A DNA stretch of 64,000 bases from UBA1858 sp964636225 (GTDB taxonomy: Bacteria; Pseudomonadota; Gammaproteobacteria; UBA4575): assembly GCA_964636225.1 (NCBI GenBank), contig CAZWQM010000002.1:1-64000 (forward strand). The letters are read 5' to 3'. Position numbers and translations under genes: made by a program. The notes beneath the pieces are model-generated. The model was not told where the DNA came from, searched no databases, and was given only the letters and a program-made list of their open reading frames with translations. Below, piece by piece: positions 1 to 8,366 of this stretch (position 1 is the stretch's first letter; the number at the start of each line of letters is the position of its first letter).

Positions 1-1
1 T

Positions 2-889
2 GGCCATATTCTTACTATTGAAGATCCTATTGAGTATATTTTTGCGCACAAGAAATCCATTATTGGTCAGCGTGAAGTAGGACTGGATACGTTGTCTTAC
101 GATAATGCGCTGCGCGAAGCCATGCGTGAAGCGCCGGATGTGATTATGATTGGTGAGGTGCGTGATCGCCTGACGATGGAGGCGGCCATGTCGTATGCTG
201 ACACCGGTCATTTATGTTTAACTACTCTGCATGCCGTGAATGCTAACCAGGCGCTGGATCGTATTATTAACTTCTTTCCCACCGATGCCAGAAATCAAAT
301 TTTGATGGATCTGTCACTGAACCTGGCAGGCATTATTTCACAACGTCTGCTTCCGTCGACTGATGGCGGACGTGTTCCGGCGGTGGAAGTGCTGCTTAAC
401 ACGCCATATATTTCTGAATTGATCCGCAAAGGTGAGATCGGCGACATAAAAGAAATAATGGGAAAAGGTGCGGCTGTCGGCATGCAGACATTTGACCAAT
501 GTCTAAACGAATTGTATAAGTCCGACCGAATCACTTTGGATGATGCGCTCAATTTTGCTGATTCGCGTAGTAATCTGGAATGGCAAATCAACTTTGGTGG
601 TGGTATCAAGAGTGTAGGTGAGCACGAGGAACACGAAGAGCTGGTGTTTAATTCTGACAGCATGTTGGAGAATAGCGTGGATTCACAGCCAGATGATCTG
701 TCTAATGCAATACCGGACTTAAGTGAGATGGTGTTGGATGAACAGGGGCAGGAAGAGCTTAAATCGTTTGCTGAGGTGAGTTTGGATCACAATTTGAATG
801 AAGATGTCATCGAAGAAGACGACGATGACGAATTTTTTAATTCAGTAAAATCCATGTTCAGCGATGACAAGCCATCCAAAAGATCATGA
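2..889 (+). CDS. pilU: Twitching motility ATPase PilU, 3' part
   Basis: This is the C-terminal part (295 codons) of a PilT/PilU-type retraction ATPase; the start lies before the window. PilU is a hexameric cytoplasmic ATPase that assists PilT in depolymerising type IV pili. Visible are the Asp-box region (LTIEDPIEY at the very beginning), the Walker B segment VIMIGEVRD, and the His-box region TGHLCLTTLHAVNA. PilU is favoured over PilT because of the segment NLAGIISQRLLPS and the long tail. About 90 residues follow the conserved core and are strongly acidic, ending in a run of Glu/Asp before a basic SKRS terminus. The 3' end overlaps the convergent pyrK-like gene by 6 bp. Identity as a PilT-family ATPase is certain; PilU rather than PilT is likely. 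Confidence 0.9.
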   Translation, partial: GHILTIEDPIEYIFAHKKSIIGQREVGLDTLSYDNALREAMREAPDVIMIGEVRDRLTMEAAMSYADTGHLCLTTLHAVNANQALDRIINFFPTDARNQILMDLSLNLAGIISQRLLPSTDGGRVPAVEVLLNTPYISELIRKGEIGDIKEIMGKGAAVGMQTFDQCLNELYKSDRITLDDALNFADSRSNLEWQINFGGGIKSVGEHEEHEELVFNSDSMLENSVDSQPDDLSNAIPDLSEMVLDEQGQEELKSFAEVSLDHNLNEDVIEEDDDDEFFNSVKSMFSDDKPSKRS

Positions 890-1756
890 AGGAAAAACTG
901 TGTTGGCATCAAACACAGGCCCATCAACACATACTCGTTTCATCTGGGGTTGTCCCTCGGCACTAATGGTTTTTACTGTACAGCCGGCACAACCGCCGAC
1001 TGCACAAGCCATATGTTCCTCCAATGATAACTGACAGGAAAGCGAAAATATCTGGCTCATTTTGGCAACGGCTTTCAGCATGACGGTAGGACCGCAGGCA
1101 AATATTTCAACTTTAGAACGTTCTTCTTCAGCCAATCCTTGAAGCCATAGAGTGGCCAACTCATGAATGTATCCATCGTAACAGCCAGAATAGCCCTGTT
1201 TGCTGGTAAGCCTGGAAGGAATATCCAAATCCTCCAGCAATGCCATGCAAGCGATTACATCATTCGGCAGTGAATTGATCATTAATTTTGAAGGCTGAAC
1301 TTTGAAAGGAAATGGGATTTCAGAACCCATAATCACCATGGGTGTGATCGTCTGTTTCTTTTTCAACTGTTCAGCAAAAAATAAAATCGGCGGTATGCCT
1401 ACGCCTCCACCCAGTAACAAGGGTCGTGGATCAGGATCCGATAAAGTAAAGGCATTCCCAATAGGCCCCAGACAATGCAATATGTCGTCTGTCTTTATTT
1501 TGGATAATTGTTCGGTACCGTAACCAACCACCTTATATAAAACTTCAATCCAGCCTTCATCTTGGCAACTGCGTAATACCGAGAAAGGACGCTTGAGGCT
1601 GTATTTATCATGGTTGCAGCTTAAGTGAATAAAGTTGCCTGGCTGAACTGTTTTTGCGCAGCGGGGGGCATGTAATCTCAGCAGGAACTGCGCCGCCGGT
1701 AATTCATCATGCCCAAGCACGCGAGCATTTTCTGCATAAATTGAAGGATGCGTCAT
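884..1756 (-). CDS. pyrK: PyrK-like dihydroorotate dehydrogenase electron-transfer subunit
   Basis: A 290-residue flavoprotein of the ferredoxin-NADP reductase fold. Visible are the FAD-binding RPFSVL motif (about residue 56), the pyridine-nucleotide loop LLGGGVGIPP (about residue 113), FACGPTVML, and a C-terminal [2Fe-2S] cysteine set, CAVGGCAGC, plus one later Cys. This is the architecture of PyrK, which passes electrons from class 1B dihydroorotate dehydrogenase to NAD. It is the last gene of the pyrimidine operon and overlaps the upstream pyrX by 4 bp, so translational coupling is likely. No PyrD catalytic subunit is present in the window, so the partner is unknown. A sulfhydrogenase-type reductase subunit is an alternative reading. 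Confidence 0.85.
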   Translation of the reverse strand: MTHPSIYAENARVLGHDELPAAQFLLRLHAPRCAKTVQPGNFIHLSCNHDKYSLKRPFSVLRSCQDEGWIEVLYKVVGYGTEQLSKIKTDDILHCLGPIGNAFTLSDPDPRPLLLGGGVGIPPILFFAEQLKKKQTITPMVIMGSEIPFPFKVQPSKLMINSLPNDVIACMALLEDLDIPSRLTSKQGYSGCYDGYIHELATLWLQGLAEEERSKVEIFACGPTVMLKAVAKMSQIFSLSCQLSLEEHMACAVGGCAGCTVKTISAEGQPQMKRVCVDGPVFDANTVFPS

Positions 1757-3033
1757 AACTTGCTCTCAAAAGCGAGCTTGCCATTCACAAAGGTATGGGT
1801 GACTTTGCCTTTAAATGTTTTATTCAGGAAAGGTGTATTTTTTCCACTGCTTTTCATCAACTCGGCCTTGAGTTGCCACTCGATGGATGGGTCACAAATA
1901 CATAAATCAGCGGCCTGCCCTGGTGACAGATTCCCGGCCTTAATATTTAAAAGTCTGGCAGGTTTGCAGGTGAGCAAAGAAATCACTTCGGGAAGGCTGG
2001 CGACTTCATCCTTGACCAGTTTTAATGCCAGCGGCAGCAATGTTTCCAGTGCAGAGATGCCCGGTTCAGTAGAGGCAAACGGGGCCAGTTTTGCATCCGG
2101 TTCATGTGGTTGATGGTCTGAGCATAAACCTGCAAGAATCTCACTTCTTAACTTAAGTCTCAGTCCTGCAACATCGGTGCGACTTCGCAGAGGTGGCAGT
2201 ACATGATAGTTTCCGTCAAACTCGGTAATATCAATATCGCTTAAGAATAATTGATGGGCGCTGATGTCGGCGCTAATCGGTGCACCATCAAATTTGGCTC
2301 GTTCCAGTATTTGCATAGCACGTTGTGTCGACAGACGACAGAAATGAACCTGGACGCCGGTCTGTTCGATTAACGCAAGGCATGAACCCACGGCGGCGGT
2401 CTCTGCGGCGGTCGGAATGCCTGCCAGACCCATACGGGTTGCGGAGATGCCCTCATGAATACAACCATGGGAAGCCAGATGGTGGTCCATCGGATGGTAA
2501 AACAATGTCAGGCCCTGGCTAGAGGCATATTCCATGGCGCGACGTAATACCAGATTGTTTGCCATGGGGTGTAACACATTACTCACGCCCACTACGCCAG
2601 CTTCTTTGAGTGCCGCCATTTCGCTGAGCATGTTTCCCTGAAGATTGGAAGTCAGAGCACCAATAATGTAAACACGGCAATGCCCGGTACTATGGGTTCG
2701 TTGTTGTATTAATTCGACTTCGGCAGGGGAATTGATCGTGGGCTCAGTATCCGGCAAACAAACGACCGAAGTGACACCGCCACTTACCGCAGCATAGGTT
2801 TCGCTAGCGATAGTGGCTTTATGTTGCTGGCCGGGTTCTCTTAATCGACAGGCCAGATCGACCAGCCCTGGAAACAGGTAACAGCCTTTTGCGTCAATTT
2901 GTTGATCGGCTTCCCAGCCTTCAGGAGCTTTACCGACCGCGGCAATGGTCTGGTCATGGATATACAGGTTGCTGATTTGATTAATATTGTTGGCTGGATC
3001 AACAATATGCGCGTGTGTGATTTCTATCTTCAT
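1753..3033 (-). CDS. pyrX: Dihydroorotase-like PyrX (probably non-catalytic ATCase partner)
   Basis: A 426-residue amidohydrolase-fold protein of the multifunctional-complex dihydroorotase type. Active dihydroorotases bind zinc through an HxH pair after the first strand (usually DxHVHLREPG). Here the segment reads LVDLACRLREPG (about residues 57-68), so both histidines are missing. The later His positions are also altered, although the DHQPH segment remains. In Pseudomonas an inactive homologue (PyrC', also called PyrX) is required to assemble aspartate transcarbamoylase, and the gene sits directly after pyrB as here, overlapping it by 4 bp. I infer a structural role; a catalytic pyrC should exist elsewhere in the genome. 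Confidence 0.9.
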   Translation of the reverse strand: MKIEITHAHIVDPANNINQISNLYIHDQTIAAVGKAPEGWEADQQIDAKGCYLFPGLVDLACRLREPGQQHKATIASETYAAVSGGVTSVVCLPDTEPTINSPAEVELIQQRTHSTGHCRVYIIGALTSNLQGNMLSEMAALKEAGVVGVSNVLHPMANNLVLRRAMEYASSQGLTLFYHPMDHHLASHGCIHEGISATRMGLAGIPTAAETAAVGSCLALIEQTGVQVHFCRLSTQRAMQILERAKFDGAPISADISAHQLFLSDIDITEFDGNYHVLPPLRSRTDVAGLRLKLRSEILAGLCSDHQPHEPDAKLAPFASTEPGISALETLLPLALKLVKDEVASLPEVISLLTCKPARLLNIKAGNLSPGQAADLCICDPSIEWQLKAELMKSSGKNTPFLNKTFKGKVTHTFVNGKLAFESKL

Positions 3034-3950
3034 GCTGGATTTCCTGCCAGCATGGACATAATCGCCATACGTACTGCAATGCTATAGGAAACCTGATCCA
3101 GGATAACGGATTGCGGACCATCTGCGACTTCCGAGCTGATTTCGACGCCGCGGTTAATCGGACCGGGGTGCATAACGATGGCGTCATCCGCCGCCAATGC
3201 GACGCGCTGTTTGGTTAAACCAAACAAGTGAAAGTATTCATGTTCACTGGGTAATAAGGCACCTTGCATGCGCTCTTTTTGCAGACGCAACATAATAATA
3301 ACGTCTACATCTTTCAGTCCTTCTTCAATGTGATGAAAAACTTTAACGCCCAGGCTTTCAATGCGTGCGGGTAATAATGTACGAGGAGCAATCACGCGGA
3401 TTTCCCTGGCTCCCAGTGTGCGCAGGGCATGAATCTGTGAGCGGGCGACACGGGAATGTAGCAAGTCCCCGACAATCGCGACTTTAAGATCTTCAAATTT
3501 GCGCTTGATTTTGCGGATGGTGTACATATCCAGCATGGCCTGAGTGGGGTGGGCATGGCGTCCATCGCCCGCATTAATGACACTAATGTGTGGAGAGATG
3601 TGGCGTGACAGGAATTCTGCAGCACCGCTGTCCTGATGACGAATGATAAACATGTCCACATGCATGGCTTCCAGATTGCGCAGAGTGTCCAGCAGGCTTT
3701 CGCCCTTTACCGTGGCTGAGGAATCAATGTTGATATTTAACACATCGGCCGACAACCTTTTGGCCGCTAACTCAAACGTACTGCGTGTTCGTGTGCTGGC
3801 CTCAAAAAACAGGTTAACGATGGTTTTTCCACGTAAAAGCGGTACTTTTTTGATGGTTCTGCCATCCACGTTAGTAAAAGATTCCGCAGTATCCAGAATA
3901 TTCGTCAACTGATCTCTGCTAAGTGACTCAGTTGTTAAGAAATGTTGCAT
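3030..3950 (-). CDS. pyrB: Aspartate carbamoyltransferase catalytic subunit
   Basis: A 306-residue protein that condenses carbamoyl phosphate and aspartate, the committed step of pyrimidine synthesis. The carbamoyl-phosphate loop FFEASTRTRSTFELAAKRL lies at about residues 50-68, followed by IIRHQDSG, HPTQAMLDMYTI, and the aspartate-side motif MLRLQKERM. MHPGPINRGVEI lies near the C terminus. It lies between pyrR (21 bp upstream) and pyrX (4 bp overlap), the arrangement typical of the Pseudomonas-type dodecameric ATCase made with PyrX. No pyrI regulatory chain is present. Family assignment is certain. Confidence 0.97.
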   Translation of the reverse strand: MQHFLTTESLSRDQLTNILDTAESFTNVDGRTIKKVPLLRGKTIVNLFFEASTRTRSTFELAAKRLSADVLNINIDSSATVKGESLLDTLRNLEAMHVDMFIIRHQDSGAAEFLSRHISPHISVINAGDGRHAHPTQAMLDMYTIRKIKRKFEDLKVAIVGDLLHSRVARSQIHALRTLGAREIRVIAPRTLLPARIESLGVKVFHHIEEGLKDVDVIIMLRLQKERMQGALLPSEHEYFHLFGLTKQRVALAADDAIVMHPGPINRGVEISSEVADGPQSVILDQVSYSIAVRMAIMSMLAGNPA

Positions 3951-3971
3951 CCGTTTTTATCGTTATTAGAG

Positions 3972-4478
3972 CTATGATTGGGTGGTGGTAATGACTTCCA
4001 GTTTCAATGGTTCAGGCCCGGTCAGTTTTACATGTTGTGCTGGTGGCAGGTCAATTGTTTTACCTGCTGCCTGAGCGGCAATGGGCAATTCCCTCCCGCC
4101 CCGATCTATCAGCACTGCCAAGTGAACGCTGGCGGGTCGGCCGTAATCAAAAATTTCATTGAGTGCGGCACGAATGGTGCGTCCCGTGTGCAGAACATCA
4201 TCGACTAATATAATATGTTCATTGGTAATGTCGAGAGGAATTCTTGAAGGTTTGACTTGCGGGTTAAGCCCCAGACGGCTGAAATCGTCCCGGTAAAAAG
4301 ATATGTCCAGAATACCTATCGCTTTTTCCAGTTTCAGGCTGGCATGCAAATGTTCTGCGATCCAGATGCCGCCGGTATGTATGCCAATGATTAATGGTTG
4401 ATCCGTAGCCAGCCGATTCATTAAATCCCGAGTCTGGCAGGTTAGTTGATCAAGTATTTCGTCTACATTCAGGTTCAT
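3972..4478 (-). CDS. pyrR: PyrR pyrimidine regulator / uracil phosphoribosyltransferase
   Basis: A 168-residue type I phosphoribosyltransferase-fold protein. The PRPP-binding loop ILVDDVLHTGRTIRAALNE lies at about residues 90-108, the signature shared by PyrR proteins. In Bacillus PyrR is an RNA-binding attenuation regulator with uracil phosphoribosyltransferase activity; in Pseudomonas it acts near the pyr genes in a less defined way. The gene overlaps ruvX by 4 bp and precedes pyrB. No PyrR-binding leader is obvious, since pyrR is translated from inside the operon. Family is clear; the regulatory mode is inferred. Confidence 0.93.
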   Translation of the reverse strand: MNLNVDEILDQLTCQTRDLMNRLATDQPLIIGIHTGGIWIAEHLHASLKLEKAIGILDISFYRDDFSRLGLNPQVKPSRIPLDITNEHIILVDDVLHTGRTIRAALNEIFDYGRPASVHLAVLIDRGGRELPIAAQAAGKTIDLPPAQHVKLTGPEPLKLEVITTTQS

Positions 4479-4918
4479 TGAGATAGATTAACACTCATCC
4501 ATGATTCCAACAAAATTGCCGCCGCTAGCTGGTCAATCTCCTGCTTGTTGATTCTCCCTTTTACCTGTCGTCGCTTGTTTTTCAAATGATGGTAAGCTTC
4601 ATCAGAAGTCAGTGTTTCATCATGGGTTACTACAGGCAGTCCGGATCGGGTCGCCAATTCTGTGCAGAAGCGCCGTATTTTTTTGCGCAGAGATTTATTT
4701 TTCTCAACATCCTCGGGTAAGCCGACAATCAACTGACCGGGTTGCCATTCCTTTAATAAGCTTTCTATACTTAGCCAGTCAGGTTGCTGATTAACACTTC
4801 CAAGGGTGGTTAAAGGTCTGGCCTGACCGGTAATACTTTGCCCCAGAGCCACACCAGTGCGCCGCTCTCCATAATCAAAGGCCAAAAACACCTGGCTCGA
4901 TTGGCTTTGGTTAGGCAT
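4475..4918 (-). CDS. ruvX: RuvX/YqgF, RNase H-fold nuclease (pre-16S rRNA nuclease)
   Basis: A 147-residue protein of the YqgF family, a RuvC/RNase H-like fold implicated in maturing the 5' end of 16S rRNA; it was earlier proposed to be a Holliday junction resolvase. The first acidic catalytic strand is seen as FLAFDYGERRTGVALG (about residues 12-27), followed by LIVGLPED and the THDETLTSDEA segment carrying further acidic residues. It overlaps yqgE by 8 bp and pyrR by 4 bp. The pair yqgE-ruvX is one of the most conserved neighbourhoods in Gammaproteobacteria. Confidence 0.95.
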   Translation of the reverse strand: MPNQSQSSQVFLAFDYGERRTGVALGQSITGQARPLTTLGSVNQQPDWLSIESLLKEWQPGQLIVGLPEDVEKNKSLRKKIRRFCTELATRSGLPVVTHDETLTSDEAYHHLKNKRRQVKGRINKQEIDQLAAAILLESWMSVNLSQ

Positions 4919-5480
4919 GTCCGGGTTGGCTGTTAAGTAAATTAAGATCTATTCCCAATTGTCTGCCGGCCTCAAACCATTGCATCTCGGTAGGTGTTTG
5001 AAACACCAACTCAAAGTTGTAGTCGGTGGTTAGCCATGAGTTTGCCAGAATTTCCGCTTCCAGTTGTCCGGCCGACCAGCCGGCATAGCCCAGCGCGATA
5101 ATTTTATTTTCTGGCCCCTGGCCAAATGCTATCTCTTCCAGAATGTCAGTCGATGTGGTGAGAAATAGCGAATCAGCAACCTGAATACTGGATGCTCGCT
5201 GCCGGGGGCAATCATGAAGAATGAAACCGTGTTGTGTATCGACGGGACCACCGGCATAAATGTGCAGAGATGATAATGCCTCTTTGTTCACCATGTATTC
5301 ATCCAGTTGAATAAGCTCACTGATGCTAATTGAAGTCGGCTGATTAAGTACAATACCCATGGCGCCATGTTCTGCGCTGTGTTCACAAATAAGCGTGATG
5401 GTTTTGCAAAAATTAGGGTCGAATAGCATGGGCATCGCTATCAATATTTTTGAGCGTAAAGAATGGTTAGCTTCGGACAC
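4911..5480 (-). CDS. yqgE: YqgE/AlgH family protein (UPF0301)
   Basis: A 189-residue protein of the YqgE/AlgH family, conserved and structurally characterised but without a settled function; in Pseudomonas AlgH has been linked to alginate regulation. The N-terminal LRSKILIAMPMLFDPNFCKTI and the internal GAMGIVLNQPT are family hallmarks, as is ALGYAGWSAGQLEAEI toward the C terminus. It lies 8 bp after tonB and overlaps ruvX by 8 bp, so it is part of the gshB-tonB-yqgE-ruvX operon. Confidence 0.95.
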   Translation of the reverse strand: MSEANHSLRSKILIAMPMLFDPNFCKTITLICEHSAEHGAMGIVLNQPTSISISELIQLDEYMVNKEALSSLHIYAGGPVDTQHGFILHDCPRQRASSIQVADSLFLTTSTDILEEIAFGQGPENKIIALGYAGWSAGQLEAEILANSWLTTDYNFELVFQTPTEMQWFEAGRQLGIDLNLLNSQPGHA

Positions 5481-5488
5481 AGGCTCGA

Positions 5489-6361
5489 TTAGTTGATGCT
5501 TAATGTGTTACTGCTATGATAAACCCATGTGCGGGTAATCATTAACTGATCGTATTGTTCACGCATCTCTGAGGGAAATTCTCTGAACGGCGCAGATAAA
5601 CGAATAACTTTAACAGCAGCATCATCCAGTAACTTTTCACCAGAGGACTGCTGTACGCTGGTTGAAACAACCTTTCCGTCAAAATTAACCAGAACGCTTA
5701 AAATTAAGGTGCCGGATAGCATTTTCTTTTTTGCCTGGCTGGGATAATTAATATTGCCGATGATCTCAACCTTTTGAACCCAGTCTTTGATATATTTGGC
5801 TTCAATTGCAGATTTTGCACTGAGTGTATCAACATGATTAATGCGCGGAAGTTTGGCATAGATTTGCATTTCACGACTTAACTCAGAAACGAGCTGAGCC
5901 ACATTCTGCTGGTTTTTATGTAATTCCTGTTGACTGATTCGTGTGTTTTCCTGTGTGGTAACGCGACGTGTAAATGTTTCACCATTGGCTTTATTTTGGT
6001 GCACGATCATTTCGTTTTCAGCAGCTCGCGTTGAATTTTCTGAGCTTTCTGCGGAACTGTTCTGGTCTTTCCCCTGCCATGATTTGTTAGTTACCGAAGG
6101 TGAAGTGGGACGTGCGTCGAAATCCACACTGCCGCTTTGTACTTGATTATGTTCGGCAATAACTTCGGCATCTTCGGGTGCATCAATGTTCTGGGTCTTT
6201 GTCAGAATAACTTCGATAGTGGAAGGGGCTGCAGATGTGTCGGTAAATAGTTTAAAACCTACGCCCAATATAACCAGCGCATGTAAGGCGACGGCAAGTA
6301 TTAGTGTAAAGCTGAATCTGTCGCTGGAAGAGACTTTTGAGGCGGCAATGGCAGCGGTCAT
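5489..6361 (-). CDS. tonB: TonB energy-transducing protein
   Basis: A 290-residue protein with a short cytoplasmic N terminus, one hydrophobic anchor at about residues 18-38 (FTLILAVALHALVILGVGF), and a long, hydrophilic, Ser/Glu/Asn-rich periplasmic linker rather than the usual Pro-rich one. A C-terminal TonB fold covers about residues 195-285, with GTLILSVLVNFDGKVVSTSV and LDDAAVKVIRLSAPF. TonB passes proton-motive force to outer-membrane transporters. No exbB or exbD lies in the window. The position between gshB and yqgE is the same as in Pseudomonas. Confidence 0.88.
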   Translation of the reverse strand: MTAAIAASKVSSSDRFSFTLILAVALHALVILGVGFKLFTDTSAAPSTIEVILTKTQNIDAPEDAEVIAEHNQVQSGSVDFDARPTSPSVTNKSWQGKDQNSSAESSENSTRAAENEMIVHQNKANGETFTRRVTTQENTRISQQELHKNQQNVAQLVSELSREMQIYAKLPRINHVDTLSAKSAIEAKYIKDWVQKVEIIGNINYPSQAKKKMLSGTLILSVLVNFDGKVVSTSVQQSSGEKLLDDAAVKVIRLSAPFREFPSEMREQYDQLMITRTWVYHSSNTLSIN

Positions 6362-6397
6362 GGTTTTAAAAATAACTTCTCGTGTTTAAAGTGATGG

Positions 6398-7345
6398 TTA
6401 ATTTAGTAATGTTTCAATATGGTCAAAGAGCATGCCACTAATATTTAGGTCGTATTGTGCATCAAGTTCACGTATGCAAGTGGGACTGGTAATATTTATT
6501 TCAGTCAAATAAGACCCTATCACATCAATTCCCGCAAATAATATTCCATTTTCTACTAAAGTGGCGCGGATTTCTGTGCAAATCCGCCGGTCTTCATCAC
6601 TTAACGGTACACCGTGCCCGGAAGCACCTGCTGCAAGATTGCCACGAAATTCACCTTGTGCAGGCACACGGGCATAAGCATAGGGAACAGGTTCGCCATT
6701 AATTAGTAAAATGCGTTTATCTCCTTGTGTAATTTCATGAATGAATTGCTGCACCATTATCGTATGTGTGCCCTTGTTCGTGATCTGATCCACAATAGAG
6801 TTCTTGTTTGTATCTTGTGGTGAAAGTTTAAAGATTGATTCACCTCCCATAGTATCCATCGGCTTAACCACCACATCACCATGCTGCATGATAAAGTCAT
6901 GGATACGCTTTCGGTCCTTGGTCACCAGTGTGGGTGTACAGCATTCAGGAAAATTCACAATAGAAAATTTTTCATTCATATTACGCAATGAATTAGGGTT
7001 GTTCACAACGCAAACGCCCTGTTTATGTGCCAGCTCCAGAGCGTAGGTGGCATAGATGTATTCCATATTAAACGGTGGATCTTTGCGCATCAAAATTGCA
7101 TCCATGTCGTCCAGTCCAATATCGAAGTATTCCCCTCGCTGAAACCAGTTTTCAGATTGGTCCTTAACAGACAGCGTAGTAACCCGTGCAAACGCCCTTC
7201 CATCCAGAACATACAGACTGCCAGGCTGAATATAATAGATACTCCAGTTTCTGCGCTGGGCCTCCAGGAGCATCGCAAAAGTGCTGTCTTTGTAAGTGAG
7301 GATAGATTCAATTGGATCCATCAGTACGGCTATTTTTATGGTCAT
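6398..7345 (-). CDS. gshB: Glutathione synthetase
   Basis: A 315-residue ATP-grasp enzyme that joins gamma-glutamylcysteine and glycine with ATP. Recognised by the N-terminal IAVLMDPIESI, MRKDPPFNMEYIYATYALE, the ATP-binding VVKPMDTMGGESIF, and the C-terminal DVIGSYLTEINITSPTCIRELD. The length is typical of the prokaryotic enzyme. It is the first gene of the minus-strand operon running down to pyrK and is divergent from pilG across about 195 bp, which should hold both promoters. The 36 bp gap to tonB suggests cotranscription. Confidence 0.97.
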   Translation of the reverse strand: MTIKIAVLMDPIESILTYKDSTFAMLLEAQRRNWSIYYIQPGSLYVLDGRAFARVTTLSVKDQSENWFQRGEYFDIGLDDMDAILMRKDPPFNMEYIYATYALELAHKQGVCVVNNPNSLRNMNEKFSIVNFPECCTPTLVTKDRKRIHDFIMQHGDVVVKPMDTMGGESIFKLSPQDTNKNSIVDQITNKGTHTIMVQQFIHEITQGDKRILLINGEPVPYAYARVPAQGEFRGNLAAGASGHGVPLSDEDRRICTEIRATLVENGILFAGIDVIGSYLTEINITSPTCIRELDAQYDLNISGMLFDHIETLLN

Positions 7346-7540
7346 ATGTTGATCCTCTATCTGGCATTTTTGCCGTTATATCGGCTTAGTTTGTTCTAGG
7401 ACTACCTTGAATACGCCCGGTTCAGTACCGTGTGCATATTAGAGATAAAACGTATCTTCATATGCATCATGGCCAGACAAATATAAACGATTTGGGCTGA
7501 ATCATAACAGCTATGGAGAATAAAATTGGGAGTACAAAAA

Positions 7541-7963
7541 ATGGAAAGCAGCTCACTGCAGGCACTTGAACAGATAAATTCGGCAGATTTGTCTTCTCTT
7601 AAAGTCATGATCATAGATGATAGTAAGACAATTCGAAAATCTGCGGAAACGTTGTTGAGCAAAGAAGGCTGTGAAGTATTAACAGCAGAAGACGGGTTTG
7701 AAGCGCTGGCAATTATTGCTGTGAATAAGCCTGACATTATTTTCGTCGACATCATGATGCCAAGACTGGATGGATATCAAACCTGCACGATTATTAAAAA
7801 TAATCGACAGTTCAGGGATACTCCAGTGATTATGCTGACAAGTAAAGACAGTATATTTGATAAAGCCAGAGGCCGTATTGTTGGCTCAGAAGAATATCTG
7901 ACCAAGCCGTTTACTCGTGATGACTTATTGCAGGCAGTTAATCGTCATGCCGTAAATCAATAA
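7541..7963 (+). CDS. pilG: Twitching motility response regulator PilG
   Basis: A 140-residue single-domain CheY-like receiver. Acidic pocket residues are D26/D27, the predicted phosphoacceptor is D70 in FVDIMMPRLDG, the conserved Thr is T100 and the Lys is K122 in LTKPF. In Pseudomonas PilG is the Pil-Chp receiver that promotes pilus extension and stimulates adenylate cyclase CyaB. I chose the ATG at 7541 because GGGAG sits 8 bp upstream; the reading frame extends to a TTG at 7526 that contains this ribosome-binding site. pilH follows after 31 bp. The cognate kinase ChpA is absent from the window. Confidence 0.93.
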   Translation: MESSSLQALEQINSADLSSLKVMIIDDSKTIRKSAETLLSKEGCEVLTAEDGFEALAIIAVNKPDIIFVDIMMPRLDGYQTCTIIKNNRQFRDTPVIMLTSKDSIFDKARGRIVGSEEYLTKPFTRDDLLQAVNRHAVNQ

Positions 7964-7994
7964 ATACAAATTTAATACCGACGAGATTTGAATT

Positions 7995-8360
7995 ATGGCG
8001 CATATATTGATTGTTGATGACTCGGCTACTGAAAGACATTTTCTTAAGAGTCTGCTTCTCGAAAATGGTTATGACATAAGCCTGGCAGAAACTGCTGAAC
8101 AGGGAATTGAAATAGCAAAAAGCAAGCGTCCAGATTTAATTTTAATGGATGTGGTTATGCCGGGAATGAATGGTTTTCAGGCCACGCGTTGTTTAACAAA
8201 GACTCCGGAGACTGCCAATATTCCAATACTGATGGTGAGTACTAAAAGCGATCAGACCGATCAGGTATGGGCCAGTCGGCAGGGAGCGAATGCTTATATA
8301 ACCAAGCCTGTGGATGGTGAAATACTCCTGAAATCGGTCAGACATCATCTGGTTCAATAG
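7995..8360 (+). CDS. pilH: Twitching motility response regulator PilH
   Basis: A 121-residue single-domain receiver, with D8/D9 in ILIVDDS, predicted phosphoacceptor D52 in LILMDVVMPGMNG, T83 and K104 in ITKPVDG. PilH is the second CheY-like regulator of the Pil-Chp system, proposed to favour pilus retraction or to act as a phosphate sink. The order pilG-pilH-pilI is the Pseudomonas order. Both receivers look intact, although the next gene is truncated and the rest of the pathway is missing here, so another kinase would have to act on them. Confidence 0.93.
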   Translation: MAHILIVDDSATERHFLKSLLLENGYDISLAETAEQGIEIAKSKRPDLILMDVVMPGMNGFQATRCLTKTPETANIPILMVSTKSDQTDQVWASRQGANAYITKPVDGEILLKSVRHHLVQ

Positions 8361-8366
8361 AGGCAG

